Assembly (NCBI RefSeq): GCF_002217945.1
Contig: NZ_BCMG01000002.1
Coordinates: forward strand, 1-64,000
DNA: 64,000 nt
Source: Secundilactobacillus silagei JCM 19001
GTDB taxonomy: Bacteria > Bacillota > Bacilli > Lactobacillales > Lactobacillaceae
Direction of reading: 5' to 3'
The notes beneath the pieces are model-generated. The model saw only the letters and a list, made by a program, of their open reading frames with translations. It was not told the origin of the DNA and did not search any database. The translations under genes were made by a program, and so were the position numbers. This document shows, piece by piece, positions 45,616 through 54,073 of this stretch (position 1 is the first letter of the stretch; every line of letters begins with the position of its first letter).

Positions 45616-46464
45616 ATGACAACTTATGCAGTTACAGCATCAACTGGCCGATTTGGTCAACAAGCACTCAAGCAATTAGTCACCAAGGTAGCGAGCAGTG
45701 ACGTCGTGGCACTGGCCCGCAACGTTGAAAAGGCCAAAAAATTAGTGCCAGCTGGCGTGACAATTCGTCAGGCCGACTACGATCATCCGGAACAGCTGGC
45801 AGCAGCGTTAAAGGGTGTGGATCGCTTACTCTTTATTTCCTCGCAACCCGGCGGCCCAGTTTCTCGCCAGCAGCAACACGCTAACGTGATTGCTGCAGCT
45901 GAGGTGGATGGCGTTTCTTACATCACCTACACCAGTTTCCCGCACGCGGACACCTCGAAGGCGGCTTTAGCAATCGACCACAAGTACACGGAAGAAGCCA
46001 TTGCCTCAGCTGGCATCCAGCACAGTTTCCTACGTAACAACTGGTATTTGGAAAACGAACTGCCACGTCTGCAGGCGGCTGCTAACGGCGGCGACTTCCT
46101 CTACGCTGGCGGTGATGCTCAGGTTGGCTGGGCACTGGAACGGGAATACGCGGAAGCCGCTGCGGATGTGCTGGCGTCAACCTCTACCAAAGACGTGTAC
46201 GAATTTGCGGGTAAGGCGCGCTCATACCACGATTTAGCAGCAGGCATCAGCGGTGATTTTGCCATCAAGAACGTGGACGACGCTGCTTATCAGGCCGCAC
46301 TGGTTGCTAACGGACTTTCAGCTAAGCTGGCAGGCATCATTGCTGGCGGTCAGAAGATGATTCGTGACGGGGTGCTCAGCGAACGCACAACGGCCCTGAT
46401 CGACGTGCTGGGACATAGCCTGACACCACTACCTGACGCTATCGCAGAAGTGCTTAAAAAATAG
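45616..46464 (+). CDS. NAD(P)H-dependent oxidoreductase, NmrA/QorB-like
   Basis: A 282-residue atypical short-chain dehydrogenase. The N-terminus YAVTASTGRFGQQALKQL has the loose G-x-x-G-x-x-G of NmrA and QOR2-type quinone oxidoreductases; YITYTSFPHADTSKAALAIDHKYTE and SFLRNNWYLEN are typical of that group. These enzymes reduce quinones or act as NADP-state sensors. AGGGAGC precedes the ATG. An Rrf2 regulator gene follows 33 bp later, and the promoter carries a palindrome, so the pair probably forms an autoregulated stress-response unit. Confidence 0.83.
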   Translation: MTTYAVTASTGRFGQQALKQLVTKVASSDVVALARNVEKAKKLVPAGVTIRQADYDHPEQLAAALKGVDRLLFISSQPGGPVSRQQQHANVIAAAEVDGVSYITYTSFPHADTSKAALAIDHKYTEEAIASAGIQHSFLRNNWYLENELPRLQAAANGGDFLYAGGDAQVGWALEREYAEAAADVLASTSTKDVYEFAGKARSYHDLAAGISGDFAIKNVDDAAYQAALVANGLSAKLAGIIAGGQKMIRDGVLSERTTALIDVLGHSLTPLPDAIAEVLKK

Positions 46465-46497
46465 TTGCATTAACCGAAGACAGAAATGGGGGCTGAC

Positions 46498-46935
46498 ATG
46501 CGTTATTCACACAAATTAAGCGATGCGGTTCACGTGCTGGCCTATGTCCAAATCGGCGCGGGGCGGGATTTATCGAGCAAGAAGATCGCGGTCAGTATTG
46601 ACTCGAATCCAAGCGTCGTTCGGCGGCTCATGGCCCTGTTAGTGAAGGGCGGTCTGCTGACGACTCATCCGGGAACCGTCCAGCCGAAGCTTTCCAGACC
46701 GGCCACGGCAATTAGTCTGCTGGACATTTACCGCGTGGTGGAGGGCGACAGTCCGCTGCTGCACGTGGATGACAAGACTAATCCGCAGTGCATTGTGGGC
46801 GGCAATATTCAAACCACGTTAAATAAACTTTACAACAACGTCCAAACCGCGGCGGAAGCAGAAATGGCTGCGGCTTCCCTGCAAGATATTATTGATGATA
46901 TTTTGGTACAGGCGAAAGCTAAACGGATGATTTAA
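46498..46935 (+). CDS. Rrf2-family transcriptional regulator
   Basis: A 145-residue winged-helix regulator of the Rrf2 family (YwnA-like). The HTH lies at about 25-50 (SSKKIAVSIDSNPSVVRRLM), followed by the wing GGLLTTHPG and a helix for dimerisation. Only one Cys is present (Cys98 in TNPQCIVGG), so an Fe-S cluster of the IscR/NsrR three-Cys type is unlikely, but single-Cys redox sensing is possible. The ATG at 46498 follows GGGGG by about 5 bp; the ATG at 46486 has no ribosome site. It probably controls the adjacent oxidoreductase gene. Confidence 0.85.
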   Translation: MRYSHKLSDAVHVLAYVQIGAGRDLSSKKIAVSIDSNPSVVRRLMALLVKGGLLTTHPGTVQPKLSRPATAISLLDIYRVVEGDSPLLHVDDKTNPQCIVGGNIQTTLNKLYNNVQTAAEAEMAAASLQDIIDDILVQAKAKRMI

Positions 46936-46979
46936 AAAAATAGAAGCACTCTTGAATTTCAAGGGTGCTTCTATTTTTA
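46934..46979. terminator. Bidirectional terminator
   Basis: AAAATAGAAGCACTC / GGGTGCTTCTATTTTT serves the Rrf2 gene and the convergent malolactic enzyme gene. Confidence 0.9.
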
Positions 46980-46988
46980 GTTAGCAAA

Positions 46989-48608
46989 TTAATATTCCGG
47001 AACCCATTTCGTATCAGCCACGGCCTTTTTCGCATCAGCAATCGGGGCCTTCGTCAGGCCTTGATCAATAGCCCGCTGCACCACGGCTTCCGCGATGGTG
47101 TTTGAGAACTGACTGAGTTGAGTGACCGGTGGCAAAATGGCCGCGCCCGGTTTGCTGGTATCCACCAGGCCGCCAAGGGAGTGGGCGGCCGCTGAGATCA
47201 TGTCATCGTTTAAAGTGGTGGCGTTAGCGGCAATCACTCCTAAGCCCAGGCCGGGATAGACCAACGCGTTGTTGGCTTGGCCGATCTGGTAAGTCACGCC
47301 GTTTAGCGTCACGTCTTGTGCCGGAATCCCGGTCGCAACCAGTGCTTGGCCATTCGTCCAGGTCAGCAGGTCTTCGGCGGTGGCTTCCGCCAGCTTCGTT
47401 GGGTTAGACAATGGCATAATAATGGGCCGGTCAGTGTGGGCAGCCATGTCTTTGACGATAGCCTCAGTGAAGGTACCGGGCTGGGTGGAAGTCCCCACGA
47501 GAATCGTGGGGTGAACAGTGGCTACAACGGCAGCTAGGTTAGTTAACGTTTCCGGCTGATCAAATTCGTCACGGGAACGGGCGAAGGGCTTTTGCTCCGG
47601 TGTCAGCGTTGGGTCATCATCAAACAGTAATCCCTGTTTATCCACCATGTAAAAATGCGCCTTGGCTTCCGCGGCACTCATTCCCTGTTGCACGTATTTA
47701 TCGTAAACACGTTTAGCGATCCCGGCACCGGCAGTTCCAGCACCGAAGCAAACGTAGCGTTGGTCAGCTAGGGACTGCTTTGAAATCTTCAACGCACCCA
47801 GTACAGCAGCTAACGTAATGATACCAGTCCCCTGAATGTCATCGTTGAAGACGGTGTAGCGGTCCTGGTAGCGGTTGAGTAGTGCTGCGGCATGGTCACG
47901 GCCAAAGTCTTCAAAATGCAGGTAAAGGTCGGGGAAAAGTTCCTCGGCAGTGGTGACAAACTGGTCAACGAATTGATCGTATTTTTCACCAGTAACCCGT
48001 TTGTGGCGGTTGCCTAGGTAGAGCGGACTGTCCAGCAAATGCTGGTTGTTGGTACCGACATCGAGCACAACGGGTAAGACTTGTGCAGGGTCAATGCCGG
48101 CAGCGGCCGTGTAGACCATCAGTTTCCCCACGGCGATATCCACACCGTCCGTGCCCCAGTCGCCGATGCCTAAGATGCCTTCCGCATCGGTCACGACAAT
48201 CAGCCGAATATTGCGGCCGTCCGCGGCGTTCTTCAAGGCCGTGGTCATGTCCTCTGGGCGGTCAATGGAAAGAAACGTCGCGTCCTGGGGATCCACGAAC
48301 AATTTACTGTAATTTTCAATTGTATCGGCAATCGTTGGGTCATAGACCACCGGCATGAAATCGGCGACGTGTTCGCTGAACAGCTTGTAAAACAGTACCC
48401 GGTTTTCATCGAAGATCGCCATCAAAAATTGACGCTTGGCCAGATTAGTCGGCTTTGTCTGGTACTGGGCGAAGGTTTGGGCCACCTGTTCGTCCAGAGA
48501 TTGGACGTGGGGCGGCAGCAGACCTTCCAGACCCAATTCGTGGCGTTCGCCTTGGGTAAAAGCAGTTCCTTTATTTTTAAACGGATTATTTAAAATACTT
48601 AATGACAA
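46989..48608 (-). CDS. mleS: Malolactic enzyme
   Basis: A 539-residue NAD- and Mn-dependent enzyme that turns L-malate into L-lactate and CO2. It follows the malolactic rather than the malic enzyme pattern almost throughout: [18 protein letters not shown] at the N-terminus, [33 protein letters not shown], the Rossmann [31 protein letters not shown] and the C-terminal ADTKWVPEY. The start is most likely TTG at 48608, 8 bp after AGAGAGG, which gives the usual N-terminus; longer frames upstream run through the promoter. A TTGACT-18-TATACT promoter and palindromes lie in the shared region with the divergent mleR. The usual malate permease gene (mleP) does not follow. Confidence 0.94.
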   Translation of the reverse strand: MSLSILNNPFKNKGTAFTQGERHELGLEGLLPPHVQSLDEQVAQTFAQYQTKPTNLAKRQFLMAIFDENRVLFYKLFSEHVADFMPVVYDPTIADTIENYSKLFVDPQDATFLSIDRPEDMTTALKNAADGRNIRLIVVTDAEGILGIGDWGTDGVDIAVGKLMVYTAAAGIDPAQVLPVVLDVGTNNQHLLDSPLYLGNRHKRVTGEKYDQFVDQFVTTAEELFPDLYLHFEDFGRDHAAALLNRYQDRYTVFNDDIQGTGIITLAAVLGALKISKQSLADQRYVCFGAGTAGAGIAKRVYDKYVQQGMSAAEAKAHFYMVDKQGLLFDDDPTLTPEQKPFARSRDEFDQPETLTNLAAVVATVHPTILVGTSTQPGTFTEAIVKDMAAHTDRPIIMPLSNPTKLAEATAEDLLTWTNGQALVATGIPAQDVTLNGVTYQIGQANNALVYPGLGLGVIAANATTLNDDMISAAAHSLGGLVDTSKPGAAILPPVTQLSQFSNTIAEAVVQRAIDQGLTKAPIADAKKAVADTKWVPEY

Positions 48609-48632
48609 GTGAATGACCTCTCTTAAATGATT

Positions 48633-48701
48633 TATACTCGTAGTATATTTACTTGTGATTTTTATAGTCAAATTAATGCTATAATATAAATAATATTTAT
48701 A
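48633..48701. promoter_or_regulatory. Divergent mleS/mleR control region
   Basis: For mleS (reverse): TTGACT (48671-48666) and TATACT (48647-48642), spacing 18. For mleR (forward): extended -10 TGcTATAAT at about 48678-48686. Two palindromes suit LysR T-N11-A boxes: TATACTcgtAGTATA at 48633-48647, overlapping the mleS -10, and the perfect TATAAATAaTATTTATA at 48685-48701 near the mleR start. Confidence 0.65.
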
Positions 48702-48734
48702 AGGCAATATATTAATAGTCTTAGGGGAGGTATC

Positions 48735-49613
48735 ATGAACGTTCGCGATTTAGAGTATTTTATTAAGTTAGCTGACATTAAAAACTTTTCCAAGGTCGCC
48801 GCTAGTTTTAACGTTAGCCAGCCCACAATCACCTTTGCGCTGCAGCGGCTGGAAAAGAGTTTTGGTGCCGGTTTGATGATCCGCCACCGGGCACACGGCG
48901 ATCTGAGCCTGACTGACAGCGGTCAGCAGTTACTGGTGCACGCGAAAACCATCGTTGATGAATATCAGCTTGCGCAGCGGGAACTCACCGAAAAACAGCA
49001 GGGCCGACTTGCCATGGGATTGCCACCGATCATTGAGAACACTTATTTTCCGCAGATTGCTAAACGGCTGAAGCGCGTGGGTCTGCTCAACAAGCTTTAC
49101 ACCTTGGAAGAGGGCTCCATGACGACCTTGCAGGCACTTCAAGCCGGCAACATTGACGTGGCTTTGCTGGCAACGATTCAGCCCATCACCGATGAGAAGC
49201 TAGTAGTAGAGCCGTTTGACCAGCAGCCCTTTGCCATTTACGTGTCCAAAAAACACCCGCTGGCACAACGGTCAGGGGTGTCCTTTGCAGAGTTAAAGCC
49301 GGAATCTTTCGTGCTGTTCAAGCAGGGGTTCGTCCATAACCAAGCGTTCAATCAGCTTGCCCGGCAAAATCATTTCCGGCCCAAAGTGGCCTTTCGTTCC
49401 AATGGCATTCAGAGCTTGCTGAACCTCATTACGGACGATATCGGTATCGGTTTCTTGGCGCTGACCACTCCGGTAAACGACGGGGTGGTGCGGGTACCGT
49501 TATTGGATGATCCGCAGCCGGCCTTTACCACCAGCCTAGTTTATCGCCGGTCACACGTGTTTAACCCATTGCAGCAACGGATGTTAAATGTGATGCGGGA
49601 CAGTTTACAGTAG
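48735..49613 (+). CDS. mleR: LysR-family regulator of malolactic fermentation
   Basis: A 292-residue LysR protein with an N-terminal winged HTH (about 3-62; [20 protein letters not shown] is the recognition region) and a periplasmic-binding-like effector domain from about 90. Its place, divergent from mleS across 126 bp with LysR-like palindromes, matches the classical mleR-mleS arrangement in lactic acid bacteria, where MleR activates mleS in response to malate. AGGGGAGG precedes the ATG. Its last 9 bp overlap the end of the convergent GNAT gene. Confidence 0.9.
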   Translation: MNVRDLEYFIKLADIKNFSKVAASFNVSQPTITFALQRLEKSFGAGLMIRHRAHGDLSLTDSGQQLLVHAKTIVDEYQLAQRELTEKQQGRLAMGLPPIIENTYFPQIAKRLKRVGLLNKLYTLEEGSMTTLQALQAGNIDVALLATIQPITDEKLVVEPFDQQPFAIYVSKKHPLAQRSGVSFAELKPESFVLFKQGFVHNQAFNQLARQNHFRPKVAFRSNGIQSLLNLITDDIGIGFLALTTPVNDGVVRVPLLDDPQPAFTTSLVYRRSHVFNPLQQRMLNVMRDSLQ

Positions 49614-50039
49614 TGTTTTTGTCAGTGTAATTGCCGGCACGCCATCCTCTTCATAGGCGTTAGATGAAATGTGGTAACCCTGATGTTCATAGAACCCCTT
49701 GGCGGTCATTTCACTGTGAACCAGTGAGTGGGTGTACCCATGCGCTTTTCCGTATTTTTCCAGTGCTTCGATCAACTTAGCGCCAAGGTGCTGACCACGA
49801 AATGCTTTTAGCGTGGCAATTCGGCCTGGCCGCATGGTGGTGTCGTCGATCGTCTGGAACCGACCAGTCGCGATTGGCTGGCCCTTATCACTATAGATAA
49901 CGACGTAAACGCGGTCTGCTTCATCGTGATCATCGAATTCATCTTCGATGGCGATAGTGCGCTCCAATACGAACACGTTCATTCTGACGTACAGTGCAGC
50001 TGCGTGGTTCCAGGGTTCTGATCCAGTATGAATTTTCAT
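49605..50039 (-). CDS. GNAT N-acetyltransferase (ElaA-like)
   Basis: A 144-residue acetyltransferase of the GNAT fold. The acetyl-CoA loop is RIATLKAFRGQHLGAKLIEA (motif A with R/Q-x-x-G-x-G/A replaced by RGQHLGA), and FYEHQGYHISSNAYEEDG is the C-terminal motif B region. VLERTIAIEDEFDDHD near the N-terminus resembles ElaA/YjcF-like proteins. Substrate unknown. Start taken at 50039, 8 bp after AAGGAG; the ATG at 50045 is too near that site. Its 3' end overlaps mleR by 9 bp, tail to tail. Confidence 0.85.
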   Translation of the reverse strand: MKIHTGSEPWNHAAALYVRMNVFVLERTIAIEDEFDDHDEADRVYVVIYSDKGQPIATGRFQTIDDTTMRPGRIATLKAFRGQHLGAKLIEALEKYGKAHGYTHSLVHSEMTAKGFYEHQGYHISSNAYEEDGVPAITLTKTLL

Positions 50040-50155
50040 ATTCATGGCTCCTTACAGGTTTAAATTTTGGCTTTAGTATACCCTTAATTTTGCTGGAAGT
50101 GGACTAATAACAGTTAAGCTCTATTTCGTTTTGTTTTATGTGATGACAAATGCTT

Positions 50156-50332
50156 GTTAAGCGTCATTTCGTTTCGCAAAACCGGCAACTCGTCGTGGGG
50201 TCGCTCCGGAACTCTTTTTCGGAACCCCACCGAAAAAGGATTTCCGCCGTCTCCCGTAGTCGTAAGCGAGTAAAAGACACTCACTAACGACTACTCGCAC
50301 CACGATTTGCCAGTTTTGCTGCACTGCATTTA
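50156..50332. repeat. 177-bp structured element, copy A
   Basis: Outer stem GCAAAACCGGCAACTCG..GTGG pairs with CCACGATTTGCCAGTTTTGC. Two inner arms: CTTTTTCGG/CCGAAAAAG inside CGGAA/TTCCG, and GTAGTCGT..GAGT/ACTC..ACGACTAC. It differs from copy B at two positions that I can find in 177. Confidence 0.9.
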
Positions 50333-50450
50333 ACTTGGTGGTTTTTTGGCTACGTTGCTGAGGATGTTGCTGACGCAAATGAGGTTATTAAACTGAAGTA
50401 ATCATTTGGGATGTAACAACACGTTTTGCACTGTATAAGGAATGATTCTA

Positions 50451-50627
50451 GTTAAGCGTCATTTCGTTTCGCAAAACCGGCAACTCGTCGTGGGGTCGCT
50501 CCGGAACTCTTTTTCGGAACCCCACCGAAAAAGGATTTCCGCCGTCTCCCGTAGTCGTAAGCGAGTAAAAAACACTCACTAACGACTACTCGCACCACGA
50601 TTTGCCAGTTTTGCTACACTGCATTTA
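50451..50627. repeat. 177-bp structured element, copy B
   Basis: Direct repeat of 50156-50332 at an offset of exactly 295 bp, about 99 % identical. The flanks on the 3' side are also related but have diverged much more than the core. Confidence 0.9.
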
Positions 50628-50766
50628 AATGAGCGGTTTGTTGGCCACGTTGCTGGGGATGTTGCTGGCGCAAATGAGGCCATCGAACTGGCGTGTCATT
50701 CATGATTTAGCATCATTTGCGGCAGCAACCAGTCAGTTTAGTAGTCTGAAAACGGTGATGTAAAAT

Positions 50767-50921
50767 GTAGCGGAGCCGGGCGGGCAGTTTGTGGTGTCGA
50801 TGTCACTTGACTACCGTTTTGTGGTAGTTTAGTGACATGGGAGCTGGCGGAGATCCGCCCCAAGCGAAGCGCAGGTGCTAGCTTCGCCACGACCCACTAC
50901 AAGCTGCCTGCCCGGCGTAGC
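50767..50921. repeat. Cloverleaf-like structured element
   Basis: An outer stem (GTAGCGGAGCCGGGCGGGCAG with CTGCCTGCCCGGCGTAGCG, allowing small bulges) closes three hairpins: ATGTCACT..ACTACC/GGTAGT..AGTGACAT (50800-50838), GGCGG/CCGCC (50846-50859) and GCGAAGC/GCTTCGC (50864-50887). No open reading frame fits. Confidence 0.8.
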
Positions 50922-51121
50922 GAAATGTGACATCCCAGAATTACGTCTGCAGTATTAGAAATTCATTACGATTACTAAAATATGTACCATTAACACTAAC
51001 AATTCGGTAAACTTTAAGTGATGTTATTTGACGATTGAAGCAGGTCACGGACTTGCCCCAACCCACTAAATTATGATTAAATAATACTAGTAAATCACTA
51101 TTTTATAGTATGGAGGAAACA

Positions 51122-52054
51122 ATGAGCAGCATTTTATCCGTGCAAAATTTAAATAAAAGTTTTGGCAACAAGCACGTGCTGCACGACGTCTCGTTTGATT
51201 TAAAAAAGGGACATATCGTGGGGCTTGTTGGGCCTAATGGTGCGGGGAAATCGACCTTGATGAAGACCATGCTCGGTCTGTTTAATTATGATTCAGGCAG
51301 CATCCAGATCGCGGGCGAAACGGTCACGCCGCAGAAGCATGATGCACTGTCAAAAGTGGGGGCGCTGATCGAATATCCTGGGATTTACCCCTTCTTGACC
51401 GGTTGGGATCACCTGCAGCTATTCGCGGATGGTGACCATCAGCTGATTCATATTCAAAAAATTATTCAGCAGCTAAATATGGATAGTTATATCAAACGCA
51501 AAGCCAAGGGTTATTCGCTGGGCATGAAGCAGAAATTAGGAATTGCGCTGGCCTTGGTCAACTTCCCTGAACTGGTTATTTTAGATGAACCGATGAATGG
51601 GCTGGATCCGCAGGCCACTAAAGACCTGCGTGATCTGATCATTACCGAATCGCAGCGGGGAACGACCTTCCTAATTTCATCGCATATTTTAAGTGAACTG
51701 CAACGGCTGGCACAGGACCTGTTGATCATTGATGAAGGCAGTATCGTGCAGCAGACGACCATGCATGAGCTGCTGGCTTCGCAGGGTAAGCAGACGATCA
51801 TGCTGATGACTAGCGATGATAATAAGACGCGCCAACTCTTGAAAAAAGCCAAGTTTACAACGACGCCCGATCCGCGGGTGGAAGTGGTGGCGAAGAGTGA
51901 CGACACCATGCCGCAGGTTTTGCGGTTACTGGTTGAAAACGGGATCGATATTTTGGACGTGACCCGGCTTGAAGGCAACCTGGAGAGCTCGTTGCTGGAA
52001 GTATTGAAACAATCCCGTATCAAGAAAAAGTTAGCCGAAGAACAGGCAGAATAG
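51122..52054 (+). CDS. ABC transporter ATP-binding protein (BcrA/lantibiotic-immunity type)
   Basis: A 310-residue ATPase subunit. Walker A is GPNGAGKST, the signature is YSLGMKQKLGIA (replacing LSGGQ), Walker B is LVILDEPMNGLDPQ and the switch His is in ISSHIL. The long C-terminal part (about 215-310) is typical of BcrA-like ATPases paired with small ABC-2 permeases for peptide antibiotic resistance or export. Start at 51122 after GGAGG; the ATG at 51110 overlaps that site. The permease gene follows 12 bp later. The exported substrate is unknown. Confidence 0.88.
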   Translation: MSSILSVQNLNKSFGNKHVLHDVSFDLKKGHIVGLVGPNGAGKSTLMKTMLGLFNYDSGSIQIAGETVTPQKHDALSKVGALIEYPGIYPFLTGWDHLQLFADGDHQLIHIQKIIQQLNMDSYIKRKAKGYSLGMKQKLGIALALVNFPELVILDEPMNGLDPQATKDLRDLIITESQRGTTFLISSHILSELQRLAQDLLIIDEGSIVQQTTMHELLASQGKQTIMLMTSDDNKTRQLLKKAKFTTTPDPRVEVVAKSDDTMPQVLRLLVENGIDILDVTRLEGNLESSLLEVLKQSRIKKKLAEEQAE

Positions 52055-52066
52055 GAGGCGCGCGCA

Positions 52067-52843
52067 GTGTGGACTTTAGTGAGACAAGAAAGTTTTAAAT
52101 TAACGAGAAAACTCAGTACTTGGATCAGTACGGGCTGTTTGGTTGGCGTCGAGATCTTATTTGCCTTTTTATCCCGGGTTTATCCGCAAACCTTCGTGCC
52201 GGCTAGTATGTTTGAGTCGCTGTACTTTGCGCGGCCAATCATTAACTTTTACATGATTGCGGCTACGGCGACCATTATTACCATGGAATTTCAGTATGGC
52301 ACGATGAAACAGGTGCTCTATCGGCGCTATTCTCGCGGTCAGATCCTGGTCAGCAAGTGGCTGGCGATTCTGCTGTACACCCTGTATTGGTACGTGATGA
52401 GTACGGGAATCGCTTTGTTGTTAAAAGCGATGCTGTTTCATCATTCACTCAGCATTCATCAAAGTGCTGGTGATGGCATGTCGGTCTTTACCCGCGGGCT
52501 TTCGATTTCCGCGGCCAGCTTTGTGAGTTTATGGCTATTATTGAGCGTGGTATTTTTATTAGCTAATTTATTTCGGAATTCCGCGGCTGCGGTTTCAGTG
52601 GGAATTATTGGTTATTTCGCTTCCTATATTGTGACCCAGCTGTTAACGATTTTGATTCAAAAATGGGACTGGGCCAAATGGAATCCAGTTACCATGACGT
52701 TGTATCCCAGCATGATGTCACGGCCGGGGTATTACCAGTCGCTGCTGAGCATGCAGGCCTGGCAAATGCTGCTGGGAAACCTGATCTATATTGCAATTTT
52801 CCTAGGGATTGGGTATTACGTGTTTAATCGACGAAATGTATAA
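52067..52843 (+). CDS. ABC-2 type permease
   Basis: A 258-residue membrane protein with about six helices, partner of the preceding ATPase. The start is GTG at 52067, 7 bp after AGGAGG; no ATG is better placed. The beginning MWTLVRQESFKLTRKLSTW, with its cytosolic amphipathic helix, and TMEFQYGTMKQVLYRRYSR after the second helix are typical of BcrB/ABC-2 permeases in bacitracin- or lantibiotic-immunity pumps. No two-component regulator lies beside it. A terminator follows. Confidence 0.85.
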   Translation: MWTLVRQESFKLTRKLSTWISTGCLVGVEILFAFLSRVYPQTFVPASMFESLYFARPIINFYMIAATATIITMEFQYGTMKQVLYRRYSRGQILVSKWLAILLYTLYWYVMSTGIALLLKAMLFHHSLSIHQSAGDGMSVFTRGLSISAASFVSLWLLLSVVFLLANLFRNSAAAVSVGIIGYFASYIVTQLLTILIQKWDWAKWNPVTMTLYPSMMSRPGYYQSLLSMQAWQMLLGNLIYIAIFLGIGYYVFNRRNV

Positions 52844-52858
52844 GCTTGCTTTTAAATT

Positions 52859-52905
52859 AACCTCCGTTTACAGTGTGGGTACGCATTGTAGACGGAGGTT
52901 TTTAA
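52859..52905 (+). terminator. Terminator after ABC transporter
   Basis: AACCTCCGT / ACGGAGGTTTTT stem with an inner TACAGTGTGGGTACGCATTGTA arm. The 3' arm GGAGG doubles as ribosome site for the small ORF at 52907. Confidence 0.75.
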
Positions 52906-52906
52906 A

Positions 52907-53053
52907 ATGACAATTAAAAAGGGAAATCAGCAACTAACGACCGACGAAATTGAAGATATTCATACGTTTATGGATCAATTTAAGCCTTTGCTGCAGCAAC
53001 TAAAAATAAAGGCAGCTCACCATGATAATTGGTGGGCTGTTTTTAGCCTTTAA
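52907..53053 (+). CDS. 48-residue small protein, overlaps a terminator
   Basis: ATG at 52907, 8 bp after GGAGG, opens a 48-codon frame beginning MTIKKGNQQLTTDEIEDIHT and ending NWWAVFSL. It is mostly charged and helical with a Trp-Trp near the end. Its last 15 codons lie on a terminator-like hairpin (53011-53044). Its ribosome site sits in the arm of the preceding terminator, so readthrough or folding could control translation. No family recognised. It could be a genuine small protein or a remnant. Confidence 0.4.
   Translation: MTIKKGNQQLTTDEIEDIHTFMDQFKPLLQQLKIKAAHHDNWWAVFSL
53011..53044 (+). terminator. Terminator overlapping the small ORF
   Basis: CAGCTCACC / GGTGGGCTG stem followed by TTTTT, within the 3' part of the 48-codon frame. 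Confidence 0.7.
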
Positions 53054-53060
53054 AGGATAC

Positions 53061-53097
53061 AAAAAGCTAAGTGTGACAGTTGATCACACTTAGCTCG
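53061..53097 (-). terminator. Terminator of NAD(P)-binding protein gene
   Basis: AGCTAAGTGTGA / TCACACTTAGCT, 12-bp perfect stem, followed on the reverse strand by a T-run. Confidence 0.85.
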
Positions 53098-53115
53098 TTT
53101 ACTATCTAATAATCA

Positions 53116-53742
53116 TTAATCTTTTGCGGATACCTTATAAGCAGCATCGCGGTAGTCGGCTTCGTGAGACAGCATTTCAGCAATCACCGCAGCCAGCGTT
53201 GGCACGCTGATTGGGCCGCCTGCCATTGGTTGATCGACAGCATCTAACACAGCATGCTGAATGGTTTGGTCGTACTTGAAGTAGTGGATCAGCAACAATG
53301 TGCTGTCCAGGTGACCAGCGGAAATAATGTTAGCGCCGTTACGTTGGGTTTCCACGTAGCCACGATCATCCGCTTCATCAAAACCGAAACTAGCGGCTAA
53401 TTTTAAATCAGCCGGCGTAATTTCCTTGTTGACGATTTGGAACTGAGTTGACCAGAAGAGCCGCTTAACGTCGGATTCCTGCATCGCTTGGACCAGTGGT
53501 GTCGCGAAACTTTCAACGTTAAATGGTCCTAAGGTTGAAAAGACCACGTCAACGTCTTTTAACGCGCCCTTTAAATCAGCAACACTAGTGGCGTCACCAA
53601 CTGTGTGTTCCACAAAAGCGGGATACTTAACGTCTTTTTTACCGCGGTTAAATGCCCGGACAGTCACGTCTGGCAATGGTGCCAATCGGTTAACTACTGC
53701 CTGACCTAATACACCTGAACTGCCTAATACTAAAATTCTCAT
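53116..53742 (-). CDS. NAD(P)-binding Rossmann protein (SDR-like)
   Basis: A 208-residue atypical short-chain dehydrogenase. ILVLGSSGVLGQAVV gives the GxxGxxG loop, followed by RAFNRGKKD and DVVFSTLGPFN. Most similar in style to NAD(P)H-binding NmrA/YwnB proteins such as the one at 2298. The ATG at 53742 follows AAGGAGG; the longer frame from 53775 has no such site. It stands alone, with a terminator downstream. Function may be reduction of a small ketone or a redox-sensing role. Confidence 0.8.
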   Translation of the reverse strand: MRILVLGSSGVLGQAVVNRLAPLPDVTVRAFNRGKKDVKYPAFVEHTVGDATSVADLKGALKDVDVVFSTLGPFNVESFATPLVQAMQESDVKRLFWSTQFQIVNKEITPADLKLAASFGFDEADDRGYVETQRNGANIISAGHLDSTLLLIHYFKYDQTIQHAVLDAVDQPMAGGPISVPTLAAVIAEMLSHEADYRDAAYKVSAKD

Positions 53743-53854
53743 TGTTGTGCCTCCTTGAATATCTTCTAATTTCATTTGGTCATATTACCAGATGAAGTAT
53801 AAGGTGTCAATAAAGACATGTTTAAAAATCATGTTAGGCGGATTTAGTCTAAGT

Positions 53855-53899
53855 AAACCCCGACAATTGTTAGCCTAAGGGGCTGGGATTGTCGGGTTT
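53855..53899. terminator. Stem-loop, possible terminator
   Basis: AAACCCCGACAAT / ATTGTCGGGTTT with short T-runs both ways. It could end the YhgE/Pip transcript after it has passed through the three repeat units. Confidence 0.5.
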
Positions 53900-53938
53900 G
53901 TTTTGGCTTTTTAATTTTATATTGCTGAAACGTGTTGC

Positions 53939-54035
53939 GACAGGCAGAGAGTTGCATCTAAGGCACCCGCAACAGAAATCCAAGACCGGGATTTCCGTTA
54001 CGGGTGCCTTAGACTCCACTCTCTAACCGCCTGTC
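53939..54035. repeat. Palindromic element unit 3
   Basis: 97 nt. GACAGGC/GCCTGTC, AGAGAGT/ACTCTCT, TCTAAGGCACCCG/CGGGTGCCTTAGA and GAAATCC/GGATTTC, all perfect, around CAAGACCG. Preceded by TGAAACGTGTT and followed by TCCACACTCT, as are its neighbours. Confidence 0.9.
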
Positions 54036-54073
54036 TCCACACTCTTTGCTTTTACATAGCCGAAACGTGTTCC

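Larger units (their letters stand above)
50040..51121. other. 1.1 kb gene-free region filled with structured repeats
   Basis: No protein gene is convincing; a reverse reading frame at 50157-50378 only reads through a repeat. The region contains two near-identical 177-bp structured elements, about 45 bp of diverged duplicated 3' flank after each (50346-50395 and 50641-50690), a separate cloverleaf-like element at 50767-50921, and the promoter area of the ABC transporter. Confidence 0.7.

Noticed and set aside
48609-48707. N-terminal extension of the malolactic enzyme
   Set aside because: The added residues would come from promoter DNA; the TTG with AGAGAGG gives the normal family start.
50157-50378. 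Reverse-strand frame of 73 codons
   Set aside because: It merely reads through the 177-bp structured repeat.
50040-51121. Insertion-sequence remnant in the gene-free region
   Set aside because: No transposase fragment or target-site duplication could be seen; the repeats are non-coding palindromic structures.
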